Shown: positions 23,392 through 35,504 of the stretch, in pieces
Numbering within the stretch: the stretch's first letter is position 1
Layout: each line of letters begins with the position of its first letter
Assembly (NCBI GenBank): GCA_963989385.1
Contig: OZ022499.1
Location: 53,557,757-53,621,756 of the forward strand
DNA length: 64,000 nucleotides
Source: Ctena decussata
Lineage: Eukaryota > Mollusca > Bivalvia > Lucinida > Lucinidae
Direction: 5' to 3'
The notes under the pieces: generated by a model
What the model was told of the DNA's origin: nothing
The model's database searches: none
Seen by the model: only the letters and a program-made list of their open reading frames with translations
Position numbers and translations under genes: made by a program

Positions 23392-23590
23392 AGGGATAGA
23401 TGACTACCGGCGATTTTACGTCCTTTTTAACAGTATTTCATTCATATCAGGACAATGGATGGGTGATAAGAAAAGATATGTGCAATGGAACCCCGTTTAC
23501 AATTGAATCGACTCTCGCCTCCAGCGGGTCTCGAGCCCGGGCCCGCTAATTCAGTAGGCCAGCGCTTAACCTATTGAGCTACAGGGGCTC
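23392..23590 (-). repeat. tRNA-derived SINE, family S
   Basis: Minus-strand copy: head GAGCCCCTGTAGCTCAATAG, then GTTAAGCGCTGG; B box GGCTCGAGACC; tail CCTGATATGAATGAAATACT, then GTTAAAAAGGACGTAAAATC. Nearly full length and relatively well preserved. Confidence 0.85.
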
Positions 23591-23960
23591 GTAAAGCTTT
23601 GAGAAAATATGAATGTTTAAAAAACTTTTGATCTTCAACATAACAAAGATGGTCGCGGACGCTGACGCCAGGATAACCAAAATAACTCCTCCTGAACATT
23701 CAGTCAGGCAAGCTATGGTCTCCTATTGAATATGAGGAGCATAAACACCCAGGTGCTCAAAACTACAAACCCAACTTGACTGCAGATAGTTGCAAATGCA
23801 TGGAAACATTTATAAACTGTACTACGGTTGATGTACGGAGAGATGCATTACGGCTGATATACGGCACAGCACCAGCTACAGCGATTAAGTTATAGTTAAC
23901 TTTCTCATGAATCATTTCAATAAATATTCAAACACTAGTTTAGAGTGTTTAATATAGGGA
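23591..23960. other. No gene seen
   Basis: Spacer between a SINE and hairpin H5. Confidence 0.5.
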
Positions 23961-24093
23961 TCAAACATGATTTTTCATGCATTAACGTTTGCAAGGTCCC
24001 GAGGGAGATGTTGCAATCGAGGCCGAAGGCCGAGGTTTTCAACATCTCCTCGGGACCTGGCAAATGTTAATGCATTGGAAACAAATGTTTTGA
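23961..24093. repeat. Foldback hairpin H5
   Basis: Arms of about 60 bp fold around the apex CGAGGCCGAAGGCCGAG (24018-24034). The best-paired part is AGGTCCCGAGGGAGATGTTG with its inverse at 24037-24057. Outer parts pair through ATGCATTAACGTTTGC. Confidence 0.85.
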
Positions 24094-24715
24094 GGCTGTT
24101 ATTGCATAAATTCAACGAATTATTTGTTAAAATTGGAGAAAAAACTTGGCACTATATTTTGTCACCGTTTGACAGCTAACGCGCTGGTTCATCTTTTAAC
24201 TAATATTCAGCTTCCGGGCCCGAGACCATTCAGCTATTCAAAATGGTTGCCATCATTCTATTCCACCTCAATATTTCGGAAAATTGTCCAAGATGGTCGT
24301 TGTAGTTGATGTAAAATAGATTGCAAATTAATTAACAAAAAAGCAGATACATTGAGTAATAATTTCCATGCAGAACAAGCCGTATCCATTCATATACCAT
24401 CCTGCAGTTGGTTTAAACAGTATTTTATTCAAATTATGTAAACATAGCATAGGCTATATATATATATACATAAACACATAGATACAATATAGGTTCAGAA
24501 AACAAGCATAGTGCTTATAGAGATCTTATCCTTATGACAAATGTTACATACAAAAACTGAGTGCAGAAATTACTTTGAATAAAACTGTTCATGTATAATT
24601 TCTAATAGTATGTATGAGAAGAATTTGTGGTAAACAAAATACCTTAAATGAAGAAGGGAGACATAGAAAGAAAATCCAGTCAACATTAACAACACTGTGA
24701 GTAAGCTATATATAT

Positions 24716-24717
<2 letters not shown>
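24094..24717. other. No gene seen
   Basis: Spacer with a short TA run at about 24457-24470. Confidence 0.5.

Positions 24718-24767
<50 letters not shown>
24718..24767. repeat. (GA)n(CAGA)n compound microsatellite
   Basis: About 30 bases of GA followed by five CAGA units. It lengthens a spurious 158-codon minus-strand frame by keeping it free of stops. Confidence 0.95.
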
Positions 24768-25600
24768 ATTTGAAATAGCTGGAAAAATAGATATAGAAAA
24801 CAGAACCAATCGCCATGTCCGGACCTTGATCTTTAAGGAAAACATACAGCGCTCTGACACAAACATCCTGCAGTTCTTGATTGCTGAAAGCATAATGAAT
24901 GTTCTGTCATCGTGCATCAACAGCGCGTGAAAACCCTTGTTGAAACACGTCTTTTCGGCGGTTGATGCACGGTTGTTAGTACCTCTCGGCATTGCTTTTT
25001 TATGCAATAACGTTTGTTTCCGCCCGACGTCGATGTTGCGGCCCAAATGTTATGTTAACGAACGACGCTAAGCGGCGATGCGATCGTTAACAAACAGCAA
25101 TAAATTATGGTGTTCAGTGTTTTTTTGTTGTTTTTTCTACACACTTGAAACTGATTTTCAAATCATTAATTTTCCATGAAGCGAGTTAATGTTAGTTTCA
25201 TCCACATCGTTCCTTTATAACGCAGGTAAGATCAAAACATGTACATTTTGCCGCCAATCAAGTAAAGCAGTGAAAAAGTTGCAACTGCAGGTAAAAGTCT
25301 GGTTCTGCTCGATAAAATGAACAATTTACAAGAGAAATACAGGACTGCTGCAAGTGCGTTTCCACTTAACAAGAAATCGGCCCTAGGAAGATACATGTTG
25401 GAATATACAATTCTCGCGTAAACGAGTATGTAAGAATGTTAAAATCAATATAAGTTCGACATAAAACGAATCTTAATTTCATGTAAGTTGGTCAGGACAC
25501 AAACATAGAAATTGCTCAGAGGAGAGCATTTGCTCAGAGGAGAGCAAAGTCTTCCTTTTAAGAGGCGGCCTCCATTGAGAAGGGAAGCACAATGGAAAAT
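24768..25600. other. No gene seen; small imperfect hairpins
   Basis: GTGCATCAAC near 24914-24923 pairs with GTTGATGCAC at 24961-24970, and GTTAACGA at about 25052 pairs with TCGTTAAC at about 25084. A CTCAGAGGAGAGCA(TT/AA) duplication lies at 25514-25545. No exon supported. Confidence 0.5.
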
Positions 25601-25819
25601 GAGCCGCGACACGAGAAAACCAACAATGTGGTCGTGCGCCCAGCGCAGACTCAGATCTGCCTGGGCATCCGCCCAGCCTGATCAGACTCTTCGCTAAGCG
25701 CTTAAAGGAGTGCTAAGGGTTTAAGCTACTTCCATGCGGACAGCGAAGACTCTGATCAGACTGGGCGGAGTCTGCGCTGTGAGCACAACCACTTTGTTGG
25801 TTTTCTCGAGTCGCGGCTC
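25601..25819. mobile_element. Family B palindromic MITE, copy 6
   Basis: Well preserved apart from a ~17 bp deletion in the right arm, where GGGCGGA joins GTCTGCGCTG directly. Flanks AAAT/ATAT could be a 4 bp duplication with one change. Confidence 0.88.
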
Positions 25820-27081
25820 ATATTGTTTCTTTCTCTCAGAATGCATCCATTCAGCTTAAAATTTCTGTTACTGTGCCTTAAACCAAATCAACGAGTTAGG
25901 TAGCTGGCATTAGAAACCCATTTGATTTGAGCGATGATTTCTGAAAACGTGACAAATGAATCTTGACGGACATCAGCTACTATACGTTTTGCACGAACAA
26001 AATGACCTAACCCCTTTAAGGTCTGAGTACATGCTTAGGCTTAGGGACATGGATTGTGTCTTTTCTTCCAGCTGACTCATTCGGGTTATTTGATACATTG
26101 TTATCTCCGCCAAAGTATTTATTCAGTCACAGAAAGCTGCCAAAACCTTTTTGAAATTGTCATCTATGATACTCTGAAGGCGTGCTTTCATGATTAAGCC
26201 CATACTCATTGCAGATCGTGACTGATAAGAACTTTCGGGATTGTCAGAAAGTTATATTGTCGTGATGTCTGAAAACGAAAACTCCTCTAAATAAAAATAC
26301 TGGGTTAAGTAGGCATTGGTATGAAGGAAACACGCTAATACACTAGGAGGATCAAGAAAAGATGTTTCCAGTCTACCAGTTCTCCTGAGAATTGTCTGAT
26401 ATCAAATTGGTTTAAATATTGTATTGAAGCATATTACATAAACACATATACGATAGGTAATTCAAAGCAAACGGGCCGATTAACTATTTTAGGACTAACC
26501 TATCATAATGGAACATTAGGTATATTACATATATACCTAAAAAGTTCCCCATTCACTTTACATTAGAGTAAACGTGCAATATTTTCTGCATATTGCACGG
26601 AGTTAAGGAGTCACGTTCCCAAGAACTACTTTTGTTTTGAAAGATGAAAAGTTTGACCGCCATTTTGTCGTCAACTGCAATTCAAAAACGGGTAGAATAA
26701 TGGCACTAGTGTCGGTTTCGGTGTATAAATTACAAAAAAGACAATTAAATATAATTCACCTGTGATCCGTCATCCTTTTAATTAACATTCTGCGATAAAA
26801 ACGGAGATTTTCATCAGAGTTGCTGAGAGATAGACTCGGAAATGGCGCCCGGTTCTTGTAAACGTCAGCGTTTGTTTACTGACGTCACGTCCGATAACGT
26901 AACGTCATTTCTACTTTCGCGCCATCAGGCTGAGCTTTCAGCGTGTATGAAGACATTAAACAGCATAATGTAATTTTAAATTTAAAACAAGTTGTGGTTT
27001 ATAAACTGATATTATATTTTGATTTCGTACGTAGAGAGCACTGATGAACTAGCAGATTAGTATCAAAGGTATATAATAAAA
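25820..27081. other. No gene seen; ACGTCA-rich near 26860-26920
   Basis: No repeat match and no exon. The part around 26860-26920 has several ACGTCA sites and CpGs and could be a regulatory or ancient TIR fragment, but nothing decides this. Confidence 0.5.
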
Positions 27082-27208
27082 AGGTTATTGAATTTATATT
27101 GTGAAATATTCGGCACGAGTTCATATGGCGGAGACGCACTCGCAAGCTCGTGCGTCCTTCGCCATATGAACTCGTGCCGAATATTTCACAATATAAATTC
27201 AATAACCT
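27082..27208. repeat. Foldback hairpin H6
   Basis: ~58 bp arms, almost perfect (AGGTTATTGAATTTATATTG, then TGAAATATTCGGCACGAGTT, then CATATGGCG, with their inverse ending at 27208). The apex region GCACTCGCAAGCTCGTGCG resembles the apices of H3, H4a and H8. Confidence 0.92.
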
Positions 27209-27487
27209 ATAATTATTCCATGGAATTTGGATTTTTCTAGTCATCTTTCATACGGCAACCCGAGTAGACTGGATCTGAACTTTATGTTTTATAACAAACA
27301 AATATAAGCTTTAACAAAAAGCTTGCCTCGCCGTAGAAATGTTACTGATTACAATATCAACACGTTTAGCATTTCACTAATTTTCTGACTCGTCATGACG
27401 TGTGGATTTGTACAAGCGCTTAGACGGGACTTCCCCAATCAGCTGGCAGGTGTGGTCACCAAACCAAACAGAATTTAACCTCAGTCT

Positions 27488-27560
27488 GGGCACAAAAGTT
27501 TGAATGCATATTTAATTAACTTTGATTCAACGTAATACGTTGAATCAACGTTGTGTGCCT
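27488..27560. mobile_element. Family F short MITE, copy 1
   Basis: Ends GGGCACAAAAG and, at the right, TTGTGTGCCT. The right half contains the perfect inverted pair TTGATTCAACGT/ACGTTGAATCAA. Related copies at 32825 and 60101, and a partial one at 43829. Confidence 0.6.
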
Positions 27561-28313
27561 GCTGTACTTCGTTTAGAAATGTTTCGGCACTTAGTGACTA
27601 TACAAGACTGTGTCCGTGCCAATGCTTTTTTCGTGGATCTAATCAATTGTAAGACAAATCGCCAAGCCGGTAAGCCGCATGAAGGCGGTTATGACGTGGT
27701 ATGATGCACATTTTACGAATTTTCAGTGAAAAAAATCAATTTTTTGCATCTTTACTCAATCGTGACAGCAATCATACATGTATGCATGCATGAATTATAT
27801 ATAAATGTTTCAGATTCCATTATATGTGTAAATGCACTCTCTTCTATAATGTTTTGATGAGGGGATAAAACATTCTTTTCCGTGTTTAAACGCTTGCGCA
27901 TCCGTGTTTTAATAGTGTTGAAACCCTGTGTACACAGGGTGATTCAGTCGCACTGCAACAACTACAAATAGAAGGACAGTCGCTCTGCAACAATTAAAAA
28001 TAGAAGGAAACCATCGTAAAATGTTGTCGATCACAACAAGGCTGTTTCCTATAGGAAAGTCTCATTAAGTTCATAGCAATACTGTTTTAAACAACAACAA
28101 CTGATACATTCGTTTGTTTTCTAAATGTAATAAAAAACAAAAACAAAATCAAAACACAGAATCAGGGCATAGTTTTGAATTCATCGTGTAAGGTAGTATA
28201 ACCGTGTGTCTAGCCTGGGCCTGTACTGTTCGCTTTGAACATTTAAATATACATGTAACATGGTTCATTACATGTTATGTCTAGACATCTTATTCGAGTC
28301 ATGTAAATCAGTA
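27561..28313. other. No gene seen; small palindrome and 34 bp duplication
   Basis: The perfect 18 bp palindrome ACCCTGTGTACACAGGGT is at 27923-27940. A ~34 bp imperfect duplication (GTCGCACTGCAACAACTACA... / GTCGCTCTGCAACAATTAAA...) follows at 27947-28014. Confidence 0.55.
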
Positions 28314-28532
28314 TACCGCAAAAAAATAAAATATTGAAACAGAGAGATATGAGCAAGCAGTGCAGACCCAGATCAAACTACTCCTAAAGGAGCAGTGTGA
28401 TCAGAGTCTTCACTGTTTGCCATTCCAACTACATCTTTTGGACTTATTATTTGATCGTAAAAATAAACTTTACATTTTAGGGCAATTACAGAAATTATAT
28501 TAGGTGTCTCAATATTTAGATTTCTCTCGGTA
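28314..28532. mobile_element. Family K MITE, copy 2
   Basis: TA-flanked, with the same interior hairpin as copy 1 (CAGACCCAGATCAAACTACT / AGGAGCAGTGTGATCAGAGT) and the same flanking words (TTTGGACTTATTA, GGTGTCTCAATATTTAGA). Diverged. Confidence 0.7.
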
Positions 28533-28931
28533 CTGCTTGACTTGTAAATTCACTACCTTTTATGTGACACGAGAATTAGAATGCCCAAACAATTGTTCAT
28601 TCGTAGACAAAAGCAATATCTGCCTCCCTAAAGGGTAAAAATCGTTAAATATTTAATCAAGGCTCACTTAAGTAGCGCATTCATTGACAAGCTTTCAAAT
28701 CTCGGGAGACAGGAAGTGGCGAGATTCTACCAATATTTTCTAGACACAAGGACAATGAACGACAATCTTATATACGAATATATAAAATGTTTATCCTATT
28801 ATTTTAGATAGAGTTAGCACGGTATGCGGATAAAAAGATCTTACTTTCATATAGCGAAAACAGAAGATTGAATTTTAGGGTCTTGCAGTATGTACCGCAG
28901 GAATGCATGTGAAATTCTCTCTTCTGAACTT
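28533..28931. other. No gene seen
   Basis: Unremarkable spacer. Confidence 0.5.
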
Positions 28932-29132
28932 GGAGCCACGATACCTGAGTGGGTAAATGGGTTAAGTGCTGGCATGCTTAGCTAACGTTCCAGGTTCCGA
29001 TCCCGATGAAGGTGGAATACTTTTGAACAGAGTTCCATTGCACTCAGCCATTATTATTATCCTCCATCTGCTGGATATGACTGAACTACTGGCGAAAGGG
29101 TCGTAAACCGTATGTCATCCAGGCACCCATCT
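28932..29132 (+). repeat. tRNA-derived SINE, family S (diverged)
   Basis: Head GGAGCCACGATACCTGAGTG, GGTTAAGTGCTGGCATGCTT, B box-like GGTTCCGATCC; tail CTGGATATGACTGAACTACT. More diverged than the copies at 23392 and 53826. Confidence 0.75.
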
Positions 29133-29680
29133 CAGCTTAGCTCAGTTTATCAGTGGTATTAAGCTGGCGAGCAAAGTTGGATACCAGAACAAAAATGGTA
29201 AAGGCATAAGTCCCCCGCCCCCACCACTTCCAACTTGGTTTGCTCTCTATCAGCCTTGTTTTTTGTGTGTTTTTTTGTTTGTTTTGTGGCAATTGTTTGA
29301 TTTGCTTGATTGCCATGACAACCAAGATACTCAAGGTGGCAGAATATTTAAAAGCCAACAACTCAGTAGCCCAATGGCAGAAAACACTGATGTTTTAGAG
29401 AATTTTTTTTTTTGCATAAGTTTCTACAAAATATTTCGTTTAGTGCTTTTAAGTTTATTAATTTGACTGTTATGCCACTTCAATTGTTGGACTGTCAATT
29501 GGGAAATTGAAAATTGGCTTTTACTGCCTAAGCAATTCAGATATCATGACAAATATGTTACAAAACTGTTTCTTAGATATGCCGTCATAAGGCAGATGGC
29601 TTTGATAGCATGTAGCAACTTCTAGTTTAGTTTGTAGCTATAGAATTTGTTGTTGAGTTAGGTTCTCTTGGGAGCGTACA
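29133..29680. other. No gene seen
   Basis: Frames of 67-74 codons without domains. Confidence 0.5.
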
Positions 29681-29904
29681 GGGGCCGTATTTATAAAGGC
29701 ACTTAAGTCGTTGCTAAGCTGTTGCTTAGGCTCAATTTCTATAAAGGCGATTCACTACAACTATGAAATTTCCTCTGGAGGAACAATCTTTTTCAGACTG
29801 TTCCTCCAGAGCAAATTTCATGGTTGTATGGAATCTCCTTTATAGGAATTTAGCCTTAGCAACAGCATAGCGACCACTTATACCATTGTATAAATACGGC
29901 CCAG
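29681..29904. mobile_element. Family A foldback MITE, copy 1
   Basis: Outer TIR GGGGCCGTATTTATA / TATAAATACGGCCC. The inner arms are an almost uninterrupted palindrome: GAAATTTCCTCTGGAGGAAC at the left and GTTCCTCCAGAGCAAATTTC at the right, around a centre at about 29793. About 224 bp in total, the same as copy 2. Confidence 0.88.
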
Positions 29905-30083
29905 GGCCTCAAGGCTCTCTTATTTCTATATATATTGCACTTATTTAATTTGTATAACAACTACGTATCTTTCAGCTACTTGGTTTGTGATAAATTTCGT
30001 ATTTCCTGGTTTTACAAAAAGCGATGTGAAAACAAAAACGGTAGTTTGAATCAGTCCTTAACTATGCTTCATAATTGTTTAAG

Positions 30084-30277
30084 AAGCAACAGCAGGTTAA
30101 ACACTGGTCTGCTGATCTAGCAGTTCCGTGTTCGAGACCCGCTGAGGGCGGGAATCTCTTCAATCGTAAACAGGGTTCCGTTGAGAACAGCCTTTCATCA
30201 TTATCCATCCATCGTCATAATATTATTGAAATTCTATTAAAAAGGACGTCAAATTGCAAATCATCCATCCATCCTCC
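30084..30277 (+). repeat. tRNA-derived SINE, family S (head truncated)
   Basis: Begins within the A box region (AGCAGGTTAAACACTGGTCT), B box GTGTTCGAGACCC, tail ATTGAAATTCTATTAAAAAG, then GACGTCAAATTGCAAATCATCC. The first ~12 bases of the head are lost or diverged. Confidence 0.8.
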
Positions 30278-30513
30278 AAAAAGCAGCACTTGTGGTTTTA
30301 AGTTTCTTGTCAAAGTCAGCTTTCGTCGCTAAAACCATGTGCTGACAAGATTACGCTAAGCTGTTAAGATGTTTATGTCCTTCTGGAACAATGTAAACGA
30401 CCCCATAACTTGAAATTAAAACTGACTTGCGACTTCTGGATCGCTGACCTTGTCTTTCAGGATTTTAAGAAGCTGTTGACTTAAATTTTCATGAGAAAAA
30501 GAACCTTCATATG

Positions 30514-30575
30514 TTAACAGCGAATACTCAGATCAGTCTGCGCGTCTGCGCAGTCTGATTCGAGTCTTTGCTGTT
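30514..30575. repeat. Short hairpin related to the B/K core
   Basis: AACAGCGAATACTCAGATCA pairs with TGATTCGAGTCTTTGCTGTT around TCTGCGC/GCGCAGT. It carries the CAGATCAGNCTG core that is also found in families B and K, without their termini. Confidence 0.65.
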
Positions 30576-31680
30576 CAAATGAGTAGTCTTTGCATCCTTA
30601 AAAGGTTGTATTGACGCTGATAATGTTGTTATTGGCGACAACTCTGACCAGGCTGCTTTAATATACAAGCCAAGTTTCGACATCATAGCGTGCTCTTTTT
30701 TAAGATATGACTCGTATAATAAGACTAAGTGGGTGACAAGGCTTTGCTGTTCTGAGAGATAAAAACGTCGTTGGTACATGTAACACGCTCTTTCCATGAT
30801 AAGTACTACCGCGTGGGGGTGAAAGGGTAGTTTCGAGAGAAGTGACTCTGCCATTTCTCCCTTTCGGAGTGGAAATCTTTTTGGGGACTGTTGTTGTTCC
30901 AGCGAGATATATTGTTGCGAATTTTAGAAGACGATTATTAGCTTGAGATAAGAATTTGCAAACTTAAAGCGATTTCAGTCTCCTGTTCATTGCCTTCTAA
31001 TCTACTCTGAAAGTCAGAAACAACTGAAAATGTTTCTTTACTGTTATAAAGCTTAGGTATATGTTCTTAAGAAGATAAATATGTAATATCGCAATCTAAG
31101 TTCACACTGAATTTTGCATTCTGTTTTTCATTTGTTATTTTTAAACGCTGAAACAAAGTCGTAGACAAATCGCTGCAACGTAATAACGTAAAACGTCAGC
31201 GTATGAAAATTAAAGCAACGTTGTGAGCGTAACATAGAAAGGTCATCGGATCAATTGCGATGCAAGTTCTAACGTACAAACATGTTTTGTGGAGAGCACA
31301 GCTCAGTTCACGTTTTGCAAAATGGAACATGCAGTTAATTCAAAAGAGAAATTGTTAGGAGCACAGTTTAGCTCACATAAAACCAAGCGAATTAAAATGA
31401 AAAGTAATGCGAGTTAAAATCTAATTTTCACAATTTCTCTTTTCTTCTTTGAGGCATCGTAAGCTTCCATCATGCGAAAAGAAAGTGCCATCGGGTGGTG
31501 TACTGTTAAATTAAATTTAAATTGTTACAGCTAGATACTGATCCCGTAAATTACAAACTGCCGTTTAAATTCAATTTTGAAAAGTAGTTACATGTAGCCT
31601 TAAGCCTTTGTAAGAATTTACAAACATATTTTTTTCTGGGGTCAGAAGGCAATTGTTCAGCAAACTACCTAAATATTGAA
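30576..31680. other. No supported gene
   Basis: A 108-codon minus-strand frame (30854-30528) starts in a fair Kozak context (GAAATGG) but its 3' part runs into the hairpin at 30514-30575 and no domain is recognisable. No splice evidence can be judged by eye. Confidence 0.45.
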
Positions 31681-31750
31681 AAAACAACAACAAAAAAAAA
31701 CAGAAAAAACAAACAAACAAAAAACAACAAAAAAAAACAACAACAGAAAA
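31681..31750. repeat. A/C-rich (CAACAAA)n simple repeat
   Basis: An imperfect CAA/CAAA tract of about 70 bases. Confidence 0.85.
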
Positions 31751-32824
31751 ATAAGGTTTCCAATTGTACATTCTAATTCCGAGTTCTCCAACAGAAAAAA
31801 ACAACAACGCTGTCTCCGTTTTAATATGGTATTCTAACACAAAACACCAACAGAGAAGCAATGGAAAAATGTTGTGTTTGATTCTGAAACAGTTGTTTTG
31901 GAGTGCGTGAGTTTAATTGCTGACGTCATTGGCATTTTTTGACGATTGTATGACATTTAATTACGTATCTTGAGGTAAGCTGGTGGAATGTCCCACTTGA
32001 CTATGAATTCGTCAGAAAACATTACAGTTAAGATTATTGGCGTGATAATGAACATTAAATAATCATGCGCTACTGTTGATGTTCGCTTTCCATACATGAA
32101 TTTCTAAAGAAAGTACTTTAATATCGAAATGTGTTCATCCGTCTTTTCAGTATACTCAAAAGAGTATTCAAGCTGTTATTGCCACCTGTCAAAGCCAGAT
32201 GTCAGCGATAAAGTTCTCCTACTGACATAATTACGTAAAAACTTCAAATAAATGAGTAACTCTAAGGAAAAGCGAATCTGTCTTTTATTTTTTCCTTTTG
32301 CTTGTCATTTCAATAGGCCACGCTCCCTGATACCGGTTTCGGCAGAACACTGTTTGAAAACTGACCCCGAATGAGCCATTCTGTAGACGGTGTCGTTCAA
32401 CATCCAAGGCAACTCACAAGGACAGCCTTTATAAGATAATAGTGCACACATCTGTACAATTATCGAGATTATTAGTATTTTGAAGCTTTAGGAGGCCTGT
32501 TTCTATTTTATTTCCTTTGCTACTGTTTAAATTGTTATTGTACAAAATTGTTCGTTAAACGCAGTAGAAAGTCTTTGTCGGACAGTAAAACACAATATTG
32601 CATATATCTAAACAAAAAGATCGTAATATATTTCGTAATTGACTAGTAATTTGCTTGGAGATTACATGACAGGTTTTAAGATTTGATAGGAGAGCAATCA
32701 TACATTGAAATTCTGCTTATAGGATTAAATTGTTTTCGCGGCTTCGCAGCCAAACACTTTGCTAAATAACAAAATACAGACAGGATGTCGTTGCGGAATT
32801 TCCTACTGTGGTACTTTCCCACTA
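31751..32824. other. No gene seen
   Basis: AT-rich spacer with no frame over 60 codons beyond the simple-repeat edge. Confidence 0.55.
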
Positions 32825-32919
32825 GGCACACATCGTTGAATCAACTTTGAAGCAATGATGAGTCAACGCCATGACGTTGCATCAACATGATTCAATGTTG
32901 ATTCAATGTTGTGTGTCTG
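32825..32919. mobile_element. Family F short MITE, copy 2
   Basis: Ends GGCACACATCGTTGAATCAA and, at the right, TTGATTCAATGTTGTGTGTC. The centre has ATGACGTTGCATCAACATGA. About 95 bp, palindromic overall. Confidence 0.7.
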
Positions 32920-34601
32920 CAGAATTGCTATAATCTCTAGAGTACCATTGACACTGACAGACTATTAACATAATAAAGAGGAGAAACTTTCATGGGAGAG
33001 CAAATCGAAGAGCGGAAATTATTATTTGCTAGTATTATAAGTAAACAGTCTAAACAGGAAACAAAATGAAAATATTAGACTGAGCACGAGACAAACATAT
33101 GTTGGTAAACACAAGCTAAAAAAGCCCTTCCCAGCCTGAAAAGGCCTACGTTGTTAGCTGGATGTTTACCATCGACAAAAATATCATATGGAGGAACATT
33201 GAAGGTTATGTATGACAACAGGGCTCATATTTCAGGCTGTACAAGCCTTTGTTATTCTTGTATATAGATATGCTAAATTCCACAAGATATCCGGAATCAG
33301 AAACTAGCAGTTCTGAACAAGAATTTGAACAGTGTGGATTTTAAAGATTTGCTGTACGCCTAAGGGTTTATAGCGCACCTTGTTATTTACATTTTATTTG
33401 TTAAGATATAAAGAAAGTACAAAAGTCACGTATTTGCGAAGAAACCCTATCTAAACGGATAAGGTATGTATATATGCTCTGGAAGCGGAAGGCCCATTGA
33501 GAACTGAGCATAAACAATTAACCAATGCATTGCAAGTCAACGCAAGAACATGAAAATAAACAAATAGATTAAATAAATTGTCTACACAAATTCACCTCGA
33601 AAAAAAATAGAGTTATACATTTGGTGGGATTGGAGCCATACTTGATAGACCCTCTCAAGTATGAAGAGTGAAGCCCTACATTATAAAGCTTCAGTAACGT
33701 TACTTAGTACATGGACTCATAAACTCATTCTTTACTTTCAGTAAATGACCCTGGTGCTTTCCTGCCTATCCTTACATGATATTTTGCCTATCTAAGGTGC
33801 TTCAACCTTTAAAGATTATTTCTATATTAATGTCGTAGCGCATAAGTCCATAATTGGACATTGTCACCAGAAAATATATCAAGACGAATATCAAATCATA
33901 AATATAAGCCTGCATATTTATGCTGCTTGATATACTGTACCGATGCCCAGAAATAATAATTCAGTAAAAAGTATATGTGAAATATAACGTCTAATGCAAG
34001 AGAGTTACTGCACAGGTTGATCAGCATACTTGCTGTTTGCAAACATCATGAGGTAAATCTTTTCGAAGCACGACCCAATTAATTTGTTGCTGTCCGTAGT
34101 CTGGTTGAGGAAATTACATCAGCTATTAGTAGATATTTTGCTGAAATTAATCTCTATTATTGGCGCGTGATCGATGGCCGTGTCTTGCTCCTTAACCAAA
34201 ACAGATGCGTTTTAGTGTCATATCCTTAGACTCCGATTAGTAAGTCTCGCGATGCAGAGACACACACGTATAGCAAACTGCTAAACTAACGCCAGCAGTA
34301 AAATCTGATGAACAACAACCTAATACAACCTGTTTTAAGGTAGCGGTTGTCCAGGTCAGATGGAGGACATTCGCTGCCTAGCTTGGGCATACGCTATTTT
34401 CAGTAGATTGGTGACATTGTTTTTACATGAATTGCATTGTTTTCATTCCTGACGCCGAAGATACACTTGATCCTTTACATGTTCGTTTTGATTTTTTTTT
34501 TCTACGGCGTACCTCATATTTATCATAATGAGTCGCGCGTCACTCAACATGGTGGCTTAGCCTTTCTACGACAGCAAATACTCAAACCAGTTTGTGAATC
34601 A
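32920..34601. other. No gene seen
   Basis: 1.7 kb without repeats I could match or coding potential. Confidence 0.55.
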
Positions 34602-34824
34602 GGGGCTGTATTCATAAAACGACTTAAGTGGTTGCTATGCTGTTGCTAAGGCTAAATTTCATTGAAAGAGATTCCCTACAACTATGAAATTTGCTCTGGA
34701 GGAACAGTCTTACAAAGACTGTTCCTCCAGACCAAATTTCATAGTTGTAGGGAGTCTCCTCTATAGATATTTAGCCTTAGCAACCGCATAGCAACGACTT
34801 AAGTGGCTTAATGAATACGGCCCC
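34602..34824. mobile_element. Family A foldback MITE, copy 2
   Basis: The best preserved A element: outer TIR GGGGCTGTATTCAT / ATGAATACGGCCCC, then ACGACTTAAGTGG on both sides, GCTAAATTTC / GATATTTAGC, and a long perfect inner stem around CTCTGGAGGAACAGTCTT. The hexamer TGTGAA occurs on both flanks (34593-34598 and 34825-34830) and may be the target duplication, although three bases (TCA) then intervene at the left. Confidence 0.9.
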
Positions 34825-34869
34825 TGTGAAGTATGGCTTGAGTCTTTATTTCATGCCTGTAGTCTTCTC

Positions 34870-34960
34870 AGGGCCCATACCTGATGTGTGCGTACAGCAA
34901 TGGCCTTGATCACACTGCGCGACTGCCCAGGCTGATGCGAGCCCTTCCTGGTCTTCTATG
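34870..34960. repeat. Fragment with B-like core
   Basis: Contains GACTGCCCAGGCTGATGCGA, close to the family B right arm, within otherwise unrelated sequence. Probably a relic. Confidence 0.4.
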
Positions 34961-35317
34961 CATTAAGTCCTATTTTAGCGCGTCCTGGCTCGAATGGTGA
35001 TTATTGAAACAAGCTACTGAACACTGACCTTTGTTTACTACACAGGTCTGTTTTGCGCAAAAAAGGGGTTCTTTGTTTGATTTTTTATGAATCAGATACG
35101 TTATGCCTCAGTTTCAGTCAGCTTCTAAATAAATGGACGCGCCTGCGGAAATAGCTAACATTTTTTGTGGTTTGTTTGCAGTTTGAACTTTCATTATCAA
35201 TAAGTTCTGATAAAGTAAGATCCTTTTAAAGCAATGACTATACCGAGGAAAAAGAAGAAGACTAAGTTTGAATTAAAAGAAGATGTGAAGGCAATGCTAA
35301 GGAATCGATACAATCAA

Positions 35318-35504
35318 TTTCCACGTCCTGCTCCAAACGCCAAACGGGAAAGGAAAACAAAAAGGTGGCACACACTGCAAAACAAGACAAGCGAAAAGCC
35401 AATATGTTAGCTCTTTCCCAGCCGCCATCCGCGAGACTGTCCTAATATCCTACAAAAAGTCGAAATAGAATAGAAAGCCGGCTAACAATGACAAAGAGAT
35501 ATTA
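35318..35504 (+). repeat. Repeat E, copy 3, left part
   Basis: Matches 2480-2650 (ACAAGCGAA.AGCCAA, AGCTCTTTCCC, TACAAAAAGTC, AACAATGACAA). It stops at the junction with the half-H4 insertion and resumes at 35862. Confidence 0.6.

Noticed and set aside
24570..25046. 158-codon minus-strand open frame, the longest in the window
   Set aside because: Its middle is a GA/CT and CAGA microsatellite read as Ser-Leu and Cys-Leu-Ser-Val repeats. The flanks lack any domain.
30528..30854. 108-codon minus-strand frame with a fair start context
   Set aside because: No recognisable domain, and its 3' third is a repeat-related hairpin. It could be an exon, but nothing here supports it.
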